Assembly: GCF_012927345.1 (NCBI RefSeq)
Contig: NZ_JABBGJ010000062.1
Span: forward strand, 1 to 45,294
Direction: 5' to 3'
Source of the DNA: Paraburkholderia polaris
Lineage (GTDB): Bacteria > Pseudomonadota > Gammaproteobacteria > Burkholderiales > Burkholderiaceae
Length of the DNA: 45,294 nt
The translations under genes and the position numbers were made by a program. Below, piece by piece: positions 41,401 through 45,294 of the stretch. Under the pieces are notes generated by a model that was given only the letters and a program-made list of their open reading frames with translations, made no database searches and had not been told where the DNA came from. The first letter of the stretch is position 1. The number at the start of each line of letters is the position of its first letter.

Positions 41401-41745
41401 TCAGGATTGCTCGAGCAGGACGTAGAACTTCTTCGCGTCCTCGATGGTTTCCCAGCGGCCAGCAAAACCCGCCGGCAGCAGATAGCCCTCGCCCGCACGA
41501 AACTCCTTGCGATTACCCTCGGCGTCGGTCAGCGCGATTCGCCCTTCGACAAGCCAGACGACTTCGTCCGCCGTTGTTTCCGGAAACTCCACCGCACCGA
41601 CCTTGCCCTCCCACCAGCCGACGATGTAATTGCGGCTCTGGCCTTGCGCGGCGCGCCAATCGCTCTCGTCCATGCCGAAGTTCAGCTTTGTGTATTCGCC
41701 AATACCCGCGCCCAGCGCAATGATGTCTCGAACCAGTTTTGTCAT
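41401..41745 (-). CDS. Small cupin-domain protein
   Basis: This 114-residue single-domain cupin is of the type seen in EutQ-like or DUF861 proteins. It begins at the ATG at 41745 with AAGAGA upstream. Recognisable strands are YIVGWWEGKVGAVEFPETTA, DEVVWLVEGRIALTDAEG, and EFRAGEGYLLPAGFAGRWET. The metal-binding pattern is weak: the usual first His-x-His is replaced, so metal binding is uncertain. Such proteins often accompany amine or polyamine catabolic oxidases. It is the first gene of the cupin-amidohydrolase-FAD oxidase operon. Confidence 0.85.
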   Translation of the reverse strand: MTKLVRDIIALGAGIGEYTKLNFGMDESDWRAAQGQSRNYIVGWWEGKVGAVEFPETTADEVVWLVEGRIALTDAEGNRKEFRAGEGYLLPAGFAGRWETIEDAKKFYVLLEQS

Positions 41746-41811
41746 GTGAATCTCTTGTGCCTTGAATGAGGAAACCGTCGACAAAGTTATCGGTTCGACT
41801 CCCTCCGGTAT

Positions 41812-41830
41812 GCCCCCCTTCAGGGGGGGC
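41812..41830. repeat. G/C-rich hairpin repeat, copy 4
   Basis: GCCCCCC (41812-41818) pairs with GGGGGGC (41824-41830) around TTCAG. It lies between the cupin gene and the truncated LysR gene. As in the other copies, it sits in a short spacer beside a truncated or rearranged gene. Confidence 0.5.
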
Positions 41831-41900
41831 ACGGCACAATCTGCTGCTGTCCCGCTTCCGCTAACGCCTGTCTTGCACCGTCCAGATAGATCTGCCCCGC

Positions 41901-42080
41901 CTATGTAAGGGTCATTCTTCGCGTGGGCCGCTCGAAGAGCCGGGCACCCAATTCGGCCTCCAGTTGCATAACCGCTTTGGTGACGGAGGAAAGCGTCTTA
42001 CCCAACTGCTCTGCGGCCCGGCTGAAACCTCCAAAGTCCGCCGTCGCGATGAACATGGTCAGCGCTGCCATTTTGTCCAT
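41901..42080 (-). pseudogene. LysR-family regulator truncated after the HTH
   Basis: The minus strand encodes 59 residues from the ATG at 42080: MDKMAALTMFIATADFGGFS, then RAAEQLGKTLSSVTKAVMQL and EAELGARLFERPTRRMTLT, and then a stop. This is exactly the HTH domain of a LysR protein, cut off where LysR proteins normally continue T-x-x-G. The effector domain is missing, and no continuation is found downstream. The frame upstream of 42080 adds 21 residues that do not look like a LysR start. It is a remnant or could make a DNA-binding-only peptide. Confidence 0.75.
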
Positions 42081-42143
42081 GAATCTATTCCTGATGGGTA
42101 CAAAAGTTGTGTCAAAACGGGCCACGATTGATCGGTCGTTCAT

Positions 42144-42675
42144 CCGTTAATCTACAGAGTCTGACTGAAAGGTACTCAAGGTCGCAACAAGCGGCGTGTC
42201 GTCGTGTCGTTGGGCACAGTCGACTTGTTCGCCTCCGGAAAGGGTGGGAGTGCCGACCGGCATCCACGGCGCCCACGCCTCAACGACCCATCAACGGCCC
42301 GTCTGCAGTCGCGGTGAGGTCGACGCGACACATGGTAAACCGGGCAGCAGAACCATCCGTCGTGAAGATTCGAACTTTCGTGAGCGAGGCAGCAGACCCA
42401 GCGCTTCGCGGGCCGCAGATTGGTGAAGCGTGCGCGCAGGAGATCGCCGGGACGACGTCGCTTTGCCTCTACAACGATAAGCTGACGGAGCGCCTGCAGG
42501 GCGTTCTGGCGGAAGGCAGCCGATTCCAACAAGCGGCTGCAAAGCCCCGTCAGGTTTGACTCCCACTTCTCCAGGCGATGGCCTACCCATCGTCCTACCC
42601 ATACTGCAAAATCAATAGCCGTGACAGGCCAAAAAAGACGCGTGGCGCGTCGGATCAGGTCCTTGCGGGCTAGCC
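42144..42675. other. Unassigned region left of the Tn3 remnant
   Basis: No gene is recognised here. Open frames exist on both strands (for example plus 42107-42559) but show no known domain and no ribosome site. It may be further transposon or deletion debris, given the truncated genes on both sides. Confidence 0.4.
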
Positions 42676-43420
42676 TCCAATATACCGACTTTGCGATTGG
42701 TATGTCCCGGGCACCAGGCTTTGATCTGTGCCCTCGTCTGTTCCATCTTCGTGACCGTCGACTTCACGTTCCCCGCAGGCACGATGTCCCACTGCGACTT
42801 GTCCGATTACTGATCGCGATGTCAGACTCAATCTCATCGCGGACGTATGGGATGAGTTTGTGAGGATCGCCGCGTCCATACGCTCTGGAAAGAGTACTGC
42901 AGTCGACGCCCTCACCCGCTTTGGCTCAGCAGCGCGTGGGCAGGCCGTGTATGAAGGTGGCGTTCACATCGGGCGTCTGTTCAGAAGCATCTTTCTGATC
43001 GACTATTTCACAAATACCGCGTTCAGGACCGAGTTGCAGCATGTGTTGAACCGCGGTGAAGCCGTACACAACGTTCAACGCGCAATCCATATCGGCAAGA
43101 TTCCCGTTGAACTGGCCCGACGTCAGGAATCACTCTCGGCGGTTTCCTCTGCACTGACACATCTAGCGAATATTCTGATGGCATGGAACACCACCCACAT
43201 GCAACGCGTCCTTGGAGAAATACAGGCAGCCGCGGGCCAGCCACTGGAATCTGAACAGTTAAGGCGGATCGCGCCGGCCCACCTGGAGGGCATCAATCTG
43301 CGCGGGACATTCAACTTCCCGGTGGCGCGGTACGCGCGACGAATCCTTCCAAGTCCCGCGAGTGATCTGCACACATCGACCGCCAGTCGTCGAGCCCACG
43401 CTGTCGACTCCTGCCAGTGA
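42676..43420 (+). pseudogene. tnpA: Tn3-family transposase C-terminal remnant with frameshifts
   Basis: The plus strand encodes the end of a Tn3-type DDE transposase. It begins in one frame with YTDFAIGMSR and GFDLCPRLFHLRDRRLHVP (about 42678-42770), shifts frame around 42775-42800, and continues as DVRLNLIADVWDEFVRIAAS, IGRLFRSIFLIDYFTNTAFR, TELQHVLNRGEAVHNVQRAI (with the catalytic Glu in NRGEA), VSSALTHLANILMAWNTTHM, and APAHLEGINLRGTFNFPVAR. The N-terminal two thirds and the first two catalytic Asp residues are missing. It is not active. No 38-bp terminal inverted repeat or resolvase gene is seen. Confidence 0.88.
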
Positions 43421-43424
43421 ATTG

Positions 43425-43449
43425 ATAATGCAGACGGTGTCTGCATTAT
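43425..43449 (+). terminator. Perfect hairpin after the Tn3 transposase remnant
   Basis: ATAATGCAGAC (43425-43435) pairs perfectly with 43439-43449 around the loop GGT, followed by TGGCTTTT. It starts four bases after the transposase stop, so it is probably the original terminator of the transposon gene. Confidence 0.7.
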
Positions 43450-43637
43450 TGGCTTTTCAATACCCTTTTCGAAGCGCATCGGGCTGGTACCGCCATCACG
43501 CAAATGCGAGTCCCCCCAAAACGAGTAGTCAGCACGTGCTTGATTGGAATTAAAATTTATACAGGGTCACAAGGCGGAGCCGCGCCACGCTTACGTGCCC
43601 CTAACCGGAAAAATGCACGAAAATCAAAGGTACTCCT

Positions 43638-43778
43638 GATAACCATGTCGCGCGCAAACAGCAACTCTTCTATGTCGCGTACGCTCAACTGAAAGCGAAA
43701 ATACCAGCGAACAGTGCAACTGATAATGGGAGCCGGAAAGCGATGACTGTGATGAAGCGATTTTGAATTCTTCGTCAC
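43638..43778 (-). pseudogene. IS6-family transposase N-terminal remnant
   Basis: The minus strand from the ATG at 43778 encodes MTKNSKSLHHSHRFPAPIIS, then CTVRWYFRFQLSVRDIEELL and FARDMVI, which is the start of an IS6/IS26-type transposase (the zinc-finger-like HTH region just before the DDE domain). Similarity ends at about 43638; the frame then runs on into unrelated sequence. The DDE domain is absent. No terminal inverted repeats were identified. Between this remnant and acs (43779-43986) nothing else is recognised. Confidence 0.82.
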
Positions 43779-43986
43779 ACGCTCTTACGCGACAGCTCCG
43801 GCAAGGTGACAAAGTCGTGGCGCAGTGTGAAGTAAGAGGAGATGTATCTGAATGTGTATAAATCGATCAGCCAGACCGGCAGTCAATCGTTGCTTACCTG
43901 ACCTCTACAACCCGTGCCGCCCTCACTTCAGTCCGGCGGATCGGACATCGGCCATGGTGGTCCGGTCGCCGATCACTATCAACCTA

Positions 43987-45294
<1,308 letters not shown>

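Noticed and set aside
42107..42559. Plus-strand 150-codon frame and its antisense partner left of the Tn3 remnant.
   Set aside because: No family is recognisable in either; they lie in transposon debris. Left as an unassigned region.

Overview
The window (45,294 bp, GC-rich) looks like chromosomal DNA of a Burkholderia/Paraburkholderia-type betaproteobacterium. The reasons are a BktB-like thiolase closely resembling the Cupriavidus/Burkholderia type, a linked acyl-CoA dehydrogenase and ETF-ubiquinone oxidoreductase, a DUF3138 outer-membrane protein, and many catabolic operons each carrying its own LysR, AraC or LuxR regulator. Both edges are conserved housekeeping or catabolic genes that run off the window (thiolase on the left, acetyl-CoA synthetase on the right). 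The middle is accessory catabolic DNA. No tRNA, rRNA or CRISPR array was seen.

Region 1 (1-4280, minus strand): an acyl-CoA oxidation operon reading acyl-CoA dehydrogenase, ETF-QO, beta-ketothiolase. Upstream (4281-5809) lie a set of AraC-type operator repeats, an internally deleted acyl-CoA synthetase remnant and an intact AraC-family regulator. Region 2 (5748-10963, plus): a MetQ-like binding protein without its signal peptide, then a complete SsuC-SsuB-SsuA-type ABC importer fused as an operon to a DszC/SfnC-like flavin monooxygenase. The theme is organosulfur uptake and desulfurisation.

Region 3 (11083-22129): a little-characterised catabolic locus arranged around a LysR gene. The minus strand carries a hydroxyacid dehydrogenase, an aldehyde dehydrogenase, a DUF3100 membrane protein, an M20 deacetylase, an orphan Liv-type binding protein and a second M20-like gene that has lost every metal ligand but keeps an open frame. 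The plus strand carries LysR, a serine O-acetyltransferase-type enzyme and a glyoxalase-fold protein, ending in a strong terminator. The pairing of an acetyltransferase with a deacetylase and two dehydrogenases suggests a pathway with acetylated intermediates; this is an inference.

Region 4 (22308-41745): a large polyamine/guanidino/amide catabolism island. It has two YtcJ-type amidohydrolases, a NylB/beta-lactamase-like serine hydrolase, two tandem near-identical PotF-like binding proteins, PotG-PotH-PotI, a DUF3138 porin-like protein, LuxR and LysR regulators, an agmatinase-family ureohydrolase with an adjacent aldehyde dehydrogenase, a DadA/PuuB-like FAD oxidase and a cupin. G/C-rich hairpins recur between its genes, and a truncated LuxR paralogue lies next to the first amidohydrolase.

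Region 5 (41901-43778): a graveyard of truncated genes (LysR HTH fragment, frameshifted Tn3-family transposase end, IS6-family transposase start) separating the island from acs. The sequence therefore reads as a conserved backbone interrupted by catabolic modules, with mobile-element debris at the right boundary.
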